Assembly: GCA_021613535.1 (NCBI GenBank)
Contig: CP075492.1
Coordinates: 19,468,001-19,532,000, forward strand
Source: Adineta vaga
Lineage: Eukaryota; Rotifera
Length of the DNA: 64,000 nt
Direction: 5' to 3'
The notes beneath the pieces are model-generated. The model saw only the letters and a list, made by a program, of their open reading frames with translations, ran no database searches and was not told where the DNA came from. The first letter of the stretch is position 1, and every line of letters begins with the position of its first letter. Below, piece after piece: positions 1-13,700 of this stretch. Position numbers and translations under genes: made by a program.

Positions 1-1
1 T

Positions 2-174
2 GGTATCTGTTTTGCTTCAGCCGTGGTGTTCATGTTTACACTTCTATCACGGTACTTAGCAGCATATGATAGAATTCGTCGCGACAAAACTAGAAATCAA
101 GCTGAAGAGGAAGCTAACAAACATGAGATCAAAGAATTGTTAGAACGTCAGAATGTCGATGCTACTACGGCCTA
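2..174 (+). CDS. 3' end of an unidentified membrane-protein gene
   Basis: An open frame enters from the left edge and stops at TAA 172-174, giving the last 57 residues of a protein. It starts with a hydrophobic stretch (about residues 1-20, likely the end of a transmembrane helix) followed by a charged tail rich in Arg, Lys and Glu, with a likely coiled-coil stretch around NQAEEEANKHEIKELLERQ. The layout, a last membrane helix then a short cytosolic tail, fits a multipass transporter or a small membrane protein, but I cannot name a family. The upstream part lies outside the window. Codon use and continuity look like a real gene end. Confidence 0.5.
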
Positions 175-1873
175 ACTCTTTATCACTATAACACTTGGAC
201 ATATACCGTTATCACTCATATTCAATTTAAATTTATGATACCTATTCCCACTATTTTCCATTTAGCCTTAATTAACTTATCCTAGACAGAAACTACCTAT
301 AATACATATTGTGATCTATGTAATAAAATTGATCTATATAATGGAGATATAAACCAACTTGCTAATTTCAACGCTTGCTTTTTTAGCAATCGATCTTTGA
401 TATCTAAACTACTTGAAATACTATGCATAATCTGTTTTTAATTGAGAATGAATATGAAGTTTAGCTTTGCCGACGCATTTCATGGTATTTATTAAAGTAA
501 TGTAACACACATCAGGGCTCTACGCAAGAGGAAAACAGCTGATTATGAATTCGCTAACCATCCTAATCACCCAATGGGCAAACTTCGCTGTGTTGAAAAA
601 AAACGAAAGAAGGTCCAATATGTCGTGTTGTCTCTTTCATCGTAGTACACTATCAAAAAATACGAAACAGGAGCAGTGCTGCCATCTCTTCTGCTTTTTA
701 AGAGTAGGCGTCTGAGAAAACCTGATGAGATATGATATCGACGATGGTAGCATCTTTCAGATTTCGATGATTCTTTTATATGTTATAGGAAGTAGTGAAG
801 TTAGTGTTACCTGAAATGTTCAGCTCAATCGGATCACTCCTGTATATTATAGAAAAATTTGAAACACAAACAGGTTTTTCTGTATTTTTCATTGCCGGCT
901 TTTTTTATTTTTCTCGATTTTTCAGAGATTTTTGCGGAATATCCTTGAATAAAGGTGGCCTGTAAATGCGAGTTCCTTCAAAAGCTTTAGTCAATCGAGA
1001 AAAATCCATGAAATATCAATGATAAGATCAACTTTTTTTGTTTTAACACGTTTTTTGACCAAAATGTCGACCCATCCTATTTTCTGCGTCAACAAGCGCG
1101 TGCTCTAATATTTTTATCAGTGATAGAGGACCTCAAGGTCAAGTACAAAGAATGCTCAAAAGTTGTCACTCTTCAAAAACGAAGAAGATTTTGCAAAATC
1201 TTGACATACCATACATATCCAATAAAACGCTCATTTTTTATGATTTTGTCAGTTTTATTTATTATTTACAATCATTATCAACGATTGATCATAAAAATGT
1301 TTTTTTTATTCGTCTAGTACTGTTCTTTCTAAATTGAATCGGTTTGGAACTTCGTATATTATTTTTGTATTGTAAGAAGACATTGAAGTTACTTGCCAAA
1401 ATCTTCACGGAATTGTTGAAATTGAAGAGAATTCCTTTGATATTGTTCGAAGCACTGTCATGTTGTCATTCCAGTGGTCGCTTTTTACACTTCTTATAAC
1501 CTCTGTTATATCTAAATATGTTCACTTGAATCACGATTCTTTCTGATATCATCCCTCGTTCTATAAATTTTTTTCTTTTCATTCTGTGTATTTCTCTATA
1601 CATACGATACATGTCATTTTTGGTATTTACTATTGAATACTTCAGCTCCTTATGAATACATATATAAAGTAACTTGTAGTAACAAAATAGTGTAAAACTC
1701 TATTACTACATTTCAAACGAGATAAACCAAAGCGACATAAATAGCTATCGGCAATCAGCTATTATTAAAACATATCAGGAAAGTTTATATTTCACTCTTT
1801 TATTGCATTATAATTTTATTTCACCGTAACATCTTATTTATCTACTGATTATCTTTTTACAAACATTAGTATT
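175..1873. other. AT-rich intergenic stretch
   Basis: No coding region or RNA gene is recognisable. The short open frames here (longest about 65 codons) are low-complexity and overlap one another in different frames. The first few hundred bases are probably the 3' flank of the gene that ends at 174. Confidence 0.4.
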
Positions 1874-2818
1874 ATGTCAATGGAAAAACAGTATTCAAGT
1901 TGTGTTTTTTATGAAAAACAAAAATGCAAGTCGTACTTACGTCAAAAAGGTAAAATTCATCTAGATCTATTTAAATTATCAATGCTCAATGAAGACATTC
2001 GTCGACATAGCATCAGTATAGTTATAGATCTCGCTACGTATACGGAGAGATCAGTTATCGTGTCAAGAATGGGTGTCTTCGATATATGTAACGGTGACGA
2101 TGTAATCTATGCATATCATCGATACTCTTATGTAATAATGTGGCGTCCAGCGCGATTATATCAATCACCATATCATAATCAGAAGAAGCCAAAGGCCACA
2201 CATAAGTTACCCACAGATTTTTACACAAAATTGATAGAAATATAATTTTTAAAGAGCAATAGATTCTATCAACTTTCAATTGAACAAAAAGTGTGTCGAA
2301 CCTGTTTAACAAAACTTAGGAATGTTAGTGAGAATAAAATGAAAAATGCAACAATTAATGAAGATGAATCCTCCGCAAGTAGATCCTCAAAAGTAGAAGC
2401 TCACCGACGAATACATGATCTTGCATTTCAGTTTTCATCTCAATTCACCGACAACAATTCAAATTCATATTTATATTGAAAAAGTCTTATTAAATGACGT
2501 TAATCAATCGTTAATGGCAATTTCGAACTATATTCAACTTATAAAATATCAAGTTCTACAACCGATTCATAATCTATATGTCATTATAAATCTATAGTGG
2601 AAGAATTTTCCTCGCTTATTTATAAATCTATGATACTTGGACAAGGTCAAAGACTTCTTGAAGTATTCGAAAGAAGTAACCCTAATGCTATTGATGATGA
2701 AACACTTGATCTTGGTACACAATCAATGTTCAATTGCAATCGTTATATGATTGACAAAAGCCGTGATATTCGTCAACAAAATGATCAATTGAATTTAATG
2801 AACATAAATACCATTTGA
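1874..2818 (+). pseudogene. Decayed coding region of unknown identity
   Basis: Three plus-strand open frames lie in series (1874-2245, 2291-2479, 2597-2818) and change frame between them. Their translations have normal amino-acid composition. The last one, containing RQQNDQLNLMN, looks like genuine protein, but I recognise no domain. The pattern fits a broken gene or exons of a gene whose introns I cannot resolve. There is no clear donor/acceptor chain, so I favour a relic. A small ORF at 2961-3104 (motif SRSTVYRLLGVC) may belong to the same relic. Confidence 0.25.
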
Positions 2819-3150
2819 CGGACACGCTTGACAAGACATCTTTTAGAATTTTTTTTATTTCTTATTCTCATCTGGCTTAATTCAATACGTTGCTTATGGT
2901 ACCACTTTCCTACGATTTGACAGAGGTGACAAAGTACTTGTACCACATGTTGTACGACCATGATGAAAAAACATGTATTTCAATTATACCATCAACATTG
3001 TGTACAAACATCATATGATCAACCTTTTAGCCGTTCAACTGTATATCGTTTACTAGGTGTATGTAAGATGCAACAGAAAAACAACAATCAGTGGTATGGA
3101 TAGCTTCTCGGTAGATGGAAATATTCGTTTTGATATCGTTAACGATGATT

Positions 3151-3465
3151 GTTAGCGATAACAGTTAGTACGTTGTTATCGCTAGCTTTTTCTTTTCACG
3201 TTCTTACATTAGATATCTCATGTGGGGTTCGATTTCACATAGAGACATATATATCTTTTTTATTCTCTCATTCGTCGGCCGTCTGACCTTCTGAACTAGT
3301 GTGTCCTTAGACGACCAGTTGTCTTTGAACTTAGACCGACGTCAGTCGTATTGTTTTTCTTGTGTAAAAATAAACTTTGTCTCTTCGGGAGACTTTATCC
3401 AAATTAATTGCAACTTCGTCATTAAGGTAGGACAGCCCAAAACTAACCGATCTATCACAGACCAA
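3151..3465 (+). other. Possible solo LTR or short retroelement end
   Basis: The stretch begins with an imperfect inverted repeat (GTTAGCGATAAC at about 3153, GTTATCGCTAGC at about 3176). It then has a TATATAT stretch near 3248, an AATAAA-like signal near 3368 and a small hairpin (GTCTC TTCGG GAGAC, about 3379-3393). That order resembles the U3-R-U5 layout of an LTR. I found no flanking target duplication and no second copy in the window, so the call is tentative. Confidence 0.2.
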
Positions 3466-5216
3466 TAAATTTTTATTGAATTCTTCCAGGTGACTAACGT
3501 CTAGGAAGCAGAAGTCTTTTGAATGAAATAAAACGCTAACACTAAAAAACGGCCGTATGAAGTGAAACGAAGTGGTGTCTATAAGTCCATATTTTACCAG
3601 AATATGCTTATAAATCGCAGAAAATCGTGAGGTTTTTTTTTTCTTTTGATAACTCGAGTATCAATTCAAACTATTCGATTTGTCCGAATGATTTAGAACT
3701 TCGGCTGTGCCAGTATATGAATATTTGTCGTTTGCTAGAAAGGGTAACGTTGGGTGATGAGAAATTATTAGGTTCTGTTTAATGGGTTTGTTTGCAACAA
3801 GAATGTGATGTTTTTACACAAAGAAAAACATTGTTTTTTTTAAAACTTTTTTTCTATACGAAGTCAACCACATTTCTTTGGTTAGCGTGCTCGGTTAGTT
3901 TCCAACGACCATAAAACACCTAGAATCGACTAGCTTGTACTGTAAGATATGAGGGTGTTCCAAATATGAACGATTTTCGGTTTTTAATTAAAAACAGTTA
4001 GGGCAGCTTAATTTTCTCAACCGCATATAGTGTGATATCGTGGAAAGTCGCTAAAATGAAGCTATGCATATTGCTTGTTCGCAGTACATGTAGTTGACAC
4101 GAGCAAAGTGAGAGAAATGACGATCTTTTATTTTATTTGATTACGGTATTTATATTCGACTCGAGTAGAATTAGTAAAATGAGACTGTTTGTGTTGCTCA
4201 TTTTTGATGACTCCGATGATTTCCAGTTATTCTGTGGTACGAAATATTCGTTCAAGATAATATGCAAAATAAATATTGCCATGTTGATGTCTGATATAGA
4301 CTGATTTAAAAAGCTATCAAATAAATTAAGTCGATCAAACTTCGAGGTAACCGATTCTAAATTTTTCGCTATAAAAATTGGTTAGCACATGAGAGTACAA
4401 GGTTAGAGAATATAGTATCATCTGACAGACACTGTTCATCAGAAAATTCACAGTACACTTTGTATTTGTATTTGCGCATCTCTCATATGATTCGTGTTGA
4501 AAATGAATTTTCACTCCTGAGTCATCAATTATTACGTCAAACTACTATTAATGAACATAGACGAGTAAGACGCATTTCAAAAACAATGGATACTGTTAAC
4601 TTACCTGCCAATATCGACCCATTAGTTAAAACAAAATTATTCAACGACGAGAGCGAGCCAGTCCTATTATTATTCATCATAATCATAAAGAGCTTTATTC
4701 CCATTATAAACCGGTTATTCATCGAATATGGAATGCTACTCATCAAAATAATTCGATTCCAATCATAAAACTTATTGTGGACAGTCGCAAAAATACAAAT
4801 CTGTGAAAAGAATCTGTCGGACGAAATCCATCTATTAACAATCGACAAGCAACTAAGAATAAATCAGTAGTTAACTGATTAAATTTTATTCCCAAGCCGA
4901 TTTGAACTAACTAAAATTTTCCGCTTCTATCACGGCTGCGTACATATTTCTCTACCATTCCAGTACTTACCATCTATCCGTTCTTTTTCATTCGTCCGTT
5001 TCAAAACAATCTACAGCTGCTATTTTCTTAATCCACCTCAACCCATGACACAAGACTCTTGCCTTTAGAACATCTTTACAGACACATGGTTGGAAAGTGA
5101 TGATACAACATTCCTCATACTAGACGACGACTCATAAAAAGATACTTAAAACATGCCAAATCTTAAGAGTTTGTATTTCGGCGGACGAAGACGAACTTCA
5201 AAAACCGAATCGTCCA

Positions 5217-5627
5217 GTTGAGACTGATGCGGCAGTGCCGTTATTCAAAGCAAAACTGAGCTGCGAAAACCTTTTGGCTCTGTTGACAGCGACAGTGCCA
5301 TTGATAGAAGCAAAACTAAGGGAAAAGAACTTATCGGCCTGTTGACAGCGACAGTGCCGTTATTCAAAGCAAAACTGAGCTGCTAAAACCTTTTGGCTCT
5401 GTTGACAGCGACAGTGCCATTGATAGAAGCAAAACTAAGAAAAAAGAACTTATCGGCCTGTTGACAGCGACAGTGCCATTGTTAGAAGCAAAGGTAAACA
5501 AAAACAACTTTCACAGGCTGTTGAGATGCATAGTGCCACTAATGAATGGAAAACTAAAATAAATAAACGTATTATGCTGTTAATAGTGAGAGTACTACTC
5601 TTCAAAGCGAAACCTAGTTGAAAACAT
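5217..5627. repeat. 60-bp minisatellite, seven units, partly dimeric
   Basis: Seven units of 59-65 bp begin at about 5217, 5282, 5341, 5401, 5460, 5520 and 5579. The core is GTTGACAGCGACAGTGCC. Units 1 and 3 share one variant (GTTATTCAAAGCAAAACTGA) and units 2 and 4 another (ATTGATAGAAGCAAAACTAA), so the first four units form an A-B-A-B higher-order repeat. Units 5-7 diverge progressively toward the right end, where the array runs directly into a TGTGGG-type tract. No open reading frame spans the array. Confidence 0.9.
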
Positions 5628-5690
5628 CTTGAGGGTGTGGGTGTATTGAGGTGGTTATAGGATGATGGCGGTGAGTGTGGGTAGCTGTTG
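5627..5690. repeat. Telomere-like G-rich tract abutting the minisatellite
   Basis: The tract starts TCTTGAGGGTGTGGGTGT and continues as degenerate GGTGG/GTGTGGG motifs to about 5690. Read on the minus strand it ends ACACCCACACCCTCAAGA, the same junction seen at several other telomere-like tracts in the window. Confidence 0.7.
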
Positions 5691-5699
5691 ATGCGGGCA

Positions 5700-8404
5700 G
5701 TATATTTACAATTGAATCTGATCGACAGGTAGGGACATTCACTTCGTCAATATTTGGAAGAGATTGAGAGCAGAAAAACATTTTTATTGTCGACAGCAGT
5801 GGGTGAAGAGGGTCGAAACAACGAACGTTACTTGTAGATTTGAAGTGAGTTGAACCTAACTTTGAGTGGTGGTTTACGAAGCTGTTGGGATGTTTCGGAT
5901 TGTGTGGCTATTCCATGATGAGGGTGAGGGTGAGATAGTGATCGATTGCAAGTAGGTGTTCACCACATTCACTTACACACTTTTCGACATTGTTACATTT
6001 CGATGTTTTTTTTCGATATTTATGTTGTCCGACGTTTTTGTTGTGTATATTATTACTTTTGACATTATTAGGATGACTTGAACTAATCATTCTTGTTTTG
6101 ATACTAATATTGAAAATCATGCATAGTGAGTACATTTCTAACAGTCAAGAAAAATTCTTCTTTCTCTGACGTATCTTACCAAAAGTGAATATCCGTTAAA
6201 AAAGGTTGTTCAGAAACAATTAGAAGTTTTTGACTGCATATGAGCCCATAGGAGTTGCCGTTAATTGATGATAGGGAGCTAAGAGTCCACGCTATTTAGA
6301 GCACAAACTCAAACTGGTGTCCGAGAAAAGTATACTTATTAGATGCAGATCCGACCGGGACCCAATCAAATTCATACCGAAGTTTTTCACCGACATAGTA
6401 TCCTCCATATACATAAACGTGTAGAAAATCAAAGTCATATGTACTTTTAATTAGTTACTAGCAGAAAAGTACGTGATATTTCGTATTTGAAATAACTGTT
6501 TGTCATTTTTAGAATTAAAAAGAATTAGAAAATCTTCAAAATGAAGAAAATAATGCTATACATTGACTTCAGCTCCGCCGAATTTCAATTTGAGTTTAAA
6601 CCGCCGTGAATCAGCTCTGTATTGATAATAATAAAAGAGTCAACTTGAATAATTGAATTTCTAGATATTACAGTTTCACCCTTTTTTTCACTCTTTGAAA
6701 ATAATTCTAAAGCCTTTTTTTTCTACAAAGGAATTAGAAGACTGTACTATTTGTATAATACTGAGAATTTTTTAGTAGTGAATTCAAGACTAATTCTAAG
6801 GAAAAATATTTTTTGAACTTTAAATACTACAATGTAATGTAATGTTCATCACAATATAAAATTATCTATTCGAGTTACGGTAATAAGCTATCGGAAGACA
6901 TTCTATGAACGATAAAAAGCAATCGAAATATTGACTCACTGGGAATGAATAATTGGAATACATTGTACAATTGTAGATTTATGCATCTTTTCTTACATCT
7001 AGCTAATACACAACGAGTATCGTCGACACCATACATTTTGTTTTTAACGAAAATATAATGGTGCAAAATACAGCTAAAGCAATATGATATGCTCGTTACG
7101 TGTATTCGTCGATATAATGAGAAATGGTAAAATTTATTGAAGCATAACTGCATAACAAGTGAATGAAAACACGTGTTTGTTTATTCTGTCCTTGCATATC
7201 GTAATAGATCAGGTAGAAAATTGCTTACCATATGACGATTGTATGAATTACAGTCATGTTTCGTAATAACAACATTCAGCAATTTTTTAGATCTTAATAG
7301 CTGCACTCCAGCAAAATTGACGTAAAAACGGCTATTCTAAGAGAAAGAACATTTTTGATAGTTTTTACTTCGAAAACAAACAAAGGTTCTTCTGGCAATA
7401 TTGTAGGCCATATCGAACTCTATCTCAATTCAAAGATTCATGAGAATTGAACTATGATATAAGGAGGAAAAAACTTGCTGAAATATTGTTATTGCGAAAA
7501 ATGATTGTACTCGTCCTTCTTATTTCTTTTTTATAATATGACTCCTGAATTGATCGATGTATGAGGTGACTTCGAAGAAAATTTAAATGAGTTTATTGCT
7601 ATACATATACGAAACAGTTGTGTTATGCGGAATTGTAAAGTGATTTCAGAAATTCAAATTGTAGTTTCAGATTTACTAGAAACTTTTGAATAAAACAAAG
7701 CATGTATTTTCTTTGATTAACATAATACTCAAGTGTACAAGACTTTTTGTCCATGGTTACTATACATTTCCTTCAGCCCCTTTTACAATCACAATGTCTT
7801 CATAAGTTTCTACTGATTTCAGATCTATTAATTTATCATCGGATCGATTGCTAACCTTTTTCTTTCCACAGAAATGCCATTTTCTGCAGGGTTATATTTC
7901 TTGACTGTAAAAAGAAGGAGTTTTACCAAACCACAAAAGGTTTCGTAGAAAAGGCTCAGTACGAAAGTCCCTTAGAGTCAAGTGGAGTCAGACGGAGTCA
8001 ACTGGGGGATCAAAGTGGGATGACAAGCGGTCTCATAAAATTCTTGTCTATCTTTGAAATCCATTATAGAAATTTTGTTCTGCCCTCTTTTTATTTGTTT
8101 CGATCATATGTACTATTAGATGAAAGATTAATGAATCTTTGCTTAAATACAAATATACACTATATTTATCTTATTCGAATTTATTATATCCACGCATTCT
8201 AAAACTATAACGTCAAGAAAATGTTACATAAAAATAAATTAGTTTTTCTTATTATTTTGCTGCACTCGAACTAATCGATCGCTTAAAGGTTTACTTTTCT
8301 GCCAGCTAATAATTAGCAAGCAGTTTATTTACGTATACATTTTATTTCATCATTAATTCTTACTGTAAAATAAAAACGTTGCATGTCATGTTCAACTCTA
8401 CCGA
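5700..8404. other. Gene-free stretch
   Basis: I see no supportable gene. Open frames such as 5908-6135 and 6875-7153 on the minus strand are short, lack recognisable motifs and have no splice partners. The region is AT-rich with scattered homopolymers. Confidence 0.35.
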
Positions 8405-8457
8405 GGGTGGGTGTGGGTGTGAAAGAAGAGAAGATACCCACACCCACACCCACACCC
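8405..8457. repeat. Fold-back telomere-like tract
   Basis: A G-rich arm (GGGTGGGTGTGGGTGTG, 8405-8422) is followed by a 14-base spacer and a C-rich arm with four CCCACA-type units (8437-8457). G-strand then C-strand is the orientation of two telomeres joined head to head, and it can fold into a hairpin. Confidence 0.85.
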
Positions 8458-9874
8458 AAATTCACTAAGTAGCCTAAGGATCTGCTAGAGGATAAAAAAT
8501 AAAGATTCTATGATACATCAAAGATGCTCTTCGTCAAGGTCGAAAATTTCATATCTCTTAATCTAAATTATTTTCAAGTTTCCTACATTTACAAGGAGCT
8601 ATTTTTAATCAAAATATAATTTTAAAAGCAGTTCGTAATTTGAGGATCTTTTCTCGATCGTTTCCGCGTATTTATCGTATGTTTTTTGTGTAAAGCTCGT
8701 AGAGCTGTGCCTGATGTCAAACAGAAGAACAAGATCAATAACGATACCAAATCTTTATAATAAGAAAAGTGTTTCAAACAATGGACTAAGCAGATATTTT
8801 CGATACGCCTTCAACATATTTATGATAGCTTTTGCCAAGATTGTCTTTATTCTTTGATTATGTTTTCGAACAATTCAAATGAGTCTTCGTGCTGAGTAAC
8901 GAATTCAGATACACGTGTATAGTTATGTTTGACCAACATGGTATAATTATCCTTAGGGAAGAACGGAGGTGTATAAGATCGAAAATAGATCTATCATCAA
9001 CTAAATCAAGTAAATATATGAAACGATGCAGAATGAGACAACGAATCTTTCTATGATAAATGAAAGTCGCTTTAGAAAATAATCAAAGATTTCCAATGGA
9101 CATTACTATCATGTACTTTCACCCTTTTTTTTTACCATAGAATAAGACTGTATTTCAAGATATCTTCTGGTTGTAAATGAGTGTTGATCTAGTGATCAAA
9201 CAGCACTATTAGAAAGAGCGCGAAATCTTGCCTGAATAATATATTACTCATCCCGAAAAAATATTTAGCCTACGAACTTATGACGGCCGAATGATGATGT
9301 GTGTTAATACTGAAAACGATTTTTGATTTTTTTTTGACATTTTTCAAGTACTTTACTAAGAACTCGAAATAAATGAAAATTGTATAGGTTCGAATTCGAT
9401 ACGGCTTCTTGTTAATAATATCTATCTATTCACAAAACAGAGACTTTCATCGCGCAGTCACTGTTATGCATATCTTTGCCAAAAAACTTTCCGCGAAATT
9501 GTAAGATAAGAGATCAATCGATTATATCAGTTGGCAATATCATGGATGTCATCACACAACGAGTAAATATATGATTTTATTTTTACTTTTATAAAAGAAA
9601 AAAACGATGCGAATGTTGTTTTTTGCTTATGTGAAAGCGAAAATATACGACATATGGCTTTCTTAATATTCTGTTGACAAACATAAGAAAGGCGACAAAA
9701 GTACTGCATTGTTATAAGAAATAATCTTTTAAATTCAATATATTTTGTTTTCGTCAAAAGACGACTAACTTGTTTACAAATGTCGAAGAAAAAAAGTCGA
9801 AGCATCAAAATGTAAAGACTTTGGGTATTCGAAAGAACTAAACGAAAAGTGTATGAGTGTGCAGTTTAAAGAAG
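8458..9874. other. Gene-free stretch
   Basis: Nothing recognisable. The minus-strand open frame 9527-9808 is basic and low-complexity, with no motif, signal or exon partner. Confidence 0.35.
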
Positions 9875-9930
9875 GCGGGTGTGGGCGATAGCTAGATGTA
9901 GTACTCACACCCACACCCACACCCACACCC
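9875..9930. repeat. Fold-back telomere-like tract
   Basis: The G arm GCGGGTGTGGGCG (9875-9887) is followed by the spacer ATAGCTAGATGTAGTACT and a C arm of about four CACACCC units (9905-9930). The spacer closely resembles that of the tract at 17664-17700 (TAGATAGATGTAATACTAAC), which suggests a shared origin. Confidence 0.85.
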
Positions 9931-10719
9931 TTGCTGATCTGGAAAAGTACTCTAATTTATTGTAAAAATTGCCATTCATCTTATCCAATGGTGGATCTGA
10001 CTATCGTCTAGTCTAGACATCTATTCAACACGAAACGTGCCTTGTTTTTTTGGATAATCTGAATCTGATAGATGATGACGCGTTTCAGACACCATTTTAG
10101 CTGAGCATACACTGAATTTTTTTCAGACAGATGAATGATTGAATATTGAGGTTTCTATTAATATAAATAAAAATAACCATTAAGAATAAAGCTAACAGTG
10201 AGAGTGATGTAAACTTGTGCTCAAGTTAGTATAGCTAACAGAGTGAACAATAACTACATATTGTTGACTGAATGAAACAAGAAACTAGCGGCATCTTTTC
10301 AAATGTAATTTCTCGTACAAATATCACTGGTTAATTACGCTAATTAACTATCAAAATATTTTCTTTTCAGCATTTATTTTCGTACTCTTCGTTGTTTTGT
10401 TCTATCCAGATCATTATTTTTATGATATACCGTATGCATAGAATGAGCACATCTTCGTTATTCATATATGTAAAGACAGAATAGAAAAAAAATCATTGGT
10501 TAAAGAGCAAACCATTATTGAATGAGTATCCACATTCAACGTCGGAGTCCTTTTTTAGCTAATAAATTTTTTCTGTTCTGTCTATTTTGGTTACATTGCA
10601 TCAGACTGTCTACAAAAGGTTACATTGCATCAGACTCTCTATTCTTGCTTATATTACCTTAAATTTTCAGGTTTTTTCACTTCATGAGATACATTTTTAG
10701 TAGTTGCTCGCTTTGACAC
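9931..10719. other. Upstream flank of histidyl-tRNA synthetase
   Basis: AT-rich DNA with no gene. A short direct repeat, TTACATTGCATCAGACT, occurs at about 10590 and 10620, roughly 100 bases upstream of the start codon. It could be promoter-associated but has no recognised function. Confidence 0.35.
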
Positions 10720-13700
10720 ATGGCTGCAAACACGAATGTCTCGTCGGATTTGGCTTCGAATACAACGACTTCTCAAGCATTCAGCAATAACGATCCCAGG
10801 GATTTGATCAGAACGCAGAGTGCTCTTATCCGTCAACTAACTGAACAGGTACGTCCTGAAGCCTTATGTTATTATTTCCCCAGCATTCTCACAGATATGC
10901 GTCGATATAATTCCCTAATCATGGGGAACTTGTTTTATCAGTCACTATTGCACAATATATTATACGTAAGATATTCTATCAACCGATTCGAGTATTTCCT
11001 TTTATGATTCGCTTCTGAACAGCTTCTAAGATAATTCTCACTGGTTGCAAGTAGAACTCGACGAGTTCTATCAATTATAAACATCTCTTATAACCATAGA
11101 CTTTTTTTGCTCAAGAAAAATCCAAAATACTAACCAAAACCTCGAAACTAGCAGTATTTCATTTCCCCCAATCGACTGTGTGCTGGCTCCAATGGAACCA
11201 ACACTGGTTTCAGATAGATCTCAACGAGCTCTATGAATCCCAGGGGTTCCTTTCTCTTCAAGATCCCTCCTTGCCAGTCAAAACCCCAAAATACCGCCGA
11301 AAATCAGGAAATCTCGTATTTTCTCTCCCGATTCCATTCTCACAGGGATCTAATGTAGCCTACACTAATTGCAAGTAGATCTCAATGGGCTCTCTCGATC
11401 CCTAATTTCACTTTTGTTCATAGACCTTTTCTTGCCCAAGGAAAACCTAAAATATTGACCAAAACCTAGAACTCTTAGTATTTTCTATCCCGATTCCATT
11501 CTGTGCCGCTTCCAATGTACCCAGCACTGGTATTTAATAGATCTCATCGAGCTCTATCGATCCCAAAGGCTGTGTTTTCATTGAGACAGCTCATCGGGCA
11601 ACATAGTTGTCAAATGTCGGTAACAACCCATACAAATATCAGAAATACCGCCTTTGCTTTGTCCCTAACATGCTTCCAATATAATTGTCGATGTTTCTTA
11701 GTAGATCTCGACGAGGAATCTCGATCCCACAGGCTCCTCTGTTCTTTAGACCGCTTGATACCCGAAAACCTGTAAAAGTTTGGAAGGGTGGGTGGGTGAG
11801 TGTGGGTGAATACAAGAAACTCTCATCCACACACACCCTCAAGATGGTTACTTTTTAAACTCGTATTAAGAAATAACTTGGTTGTAATTTAGCAACGCAA
11901 TCTCTACGAGAAAGAGCTAAGAGAGTCCTCGAGCGAGCGCTCCTTGTTAAATAAAGGATGCTAAAGAGAGAAAGGATAAAAATGTCATTTGCTTGTTTTT
12001 TTAGTCAATGAAAAAGAATAATATCTTCTTTTGGTTTAATTTAGATTAACGATGCTATGGCAAAAATGACACCTAATGAAGAAGATACTGGGTTTGTCAT
12101 CAAAACGCCTCGAGTAAGTAATTTCTTAGCACGCCGATTGATATTCATATTATCTTTATGAATTTTGTAGGGAACGCGAGATTATCATCCAGCTCAGATG
12201 CGAATTCGTGAAGAGGTTTTTCGTACAATTACCGACTGTTTTAAACAGCACGGAGCCGAAACAATTGATACGCCCGTCATAGAACTCAAAGTATATTTTG
12301 TTTCATATATTTTGTTTTTGTCTCAATATTTTCTTTGATTTTTATTCCAGCCTCTACTTACGGAAAAGTATGGCGAAGATTCTAAGCTCATTTATGAGCT
12401 TAAAGATCAAGGTGGAGCTGAACAGTTGGCATTAAGATACGATTTGACTGTTCCATTTGCTCGTTATCTTGCTCAAAACAAGCTCTCGCACATGAAACGA
12501 TATCACATTGGTAAAGTTTATCGACGGGATAATCCAAAAATGACCCGAGGTCGATATCGTGAGTTTTACCAGTGTGATTTTGATATTGCCGGTGACTATG
12601 CATCGATGGTACCTGATGCCGAGTGTCTTAAAATAACTGTCGAAATTCTTGACAAACTTGCGCTCGGACCGTTTCGTGTCTATGTAAGTCAATTTGAGAG
12701 TGTGGATGTGGGTGAAGGTAGCATATTTAAAAGAAACGTAACTATAGAAGATTATTTCCAATAGTGAATTTGTGAGTTTGATGCATCGAATGGATTTTTA
12801 ATTGCATTCGTATCCATTTTAATCTCGGATTAGTCTTTGTCTTTCTGAACGTTGTGATTTCTAAATAAATCTCGCTACTCTTTTATAGTTTGAGATGGAG
12901 ATTAATCAGTATAGGCAACATATATTTTTCTTGACAGACTTTCCTTCTAAAAAAAGAACTTTTTCTTATTTTTCAGCTCAATCATCGAAAATTGCTCGAT
13001 GCGATTTTTGCTGTGTGCGGTGTACCTGATGCACTATTTCGTCCGATTAGTTCATCGGTGGATAAACTTGATAAAGTTTGTATTTTCGTTTCTTTTTATT
13101 TTGAAAATATCCATCGATACTATTTTGCAGACACCATGGGATACTGTTCGGAATGAAATGGTCAAAGAAAAAGGTTTACAAGGTGACATAGCCGACAAAA
13201 TTTGGTCATATGTACAGTTACACGGTTTGTATCTTCTCGTTTTCTTTATCGATTCGATTGGATTATTGTAATAGGTGGTGCCGAACTGGTCGACCAACTT
13301 CGAAAGGATTCACAATTGTGCGCACAATCAACGGCTATCGAAGCGCTCAATGAACTTGAATTACTCTTTCGCTATTTGAAATTGTACGGTGTGATGGACA
13401 AAGTAAGAAACATCAACATTTTATGACTGATACACTTCTTTTTTTCTAGATCGTGTTTGATTTGAAACTAGCGCGCGGTCTGGACTATTATACTGGTGTC
13501 ATCTTTGAAGCTACACTCAATTCTTATCAATATGATCCAACATTAGGTGAGGATCAAGTAGCAGTAGGAAGTGTGGCAGGTGGTGGTCGATATGATGAAC
13601 TCGTAAACAAGATCGATTCACGCCAAAGTCGTGTACCCTGTATTGGTATGAGCATCGGCGTTGAACGCATTTTTTCCATCAAAGAACATCAACTTACTGT

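Noticed and set aside
721-760. CTGATGAG word as a possible hammerhead
   Set aside because: No matching stem II followed by GAAA and no stem I partner; chance occurrence.
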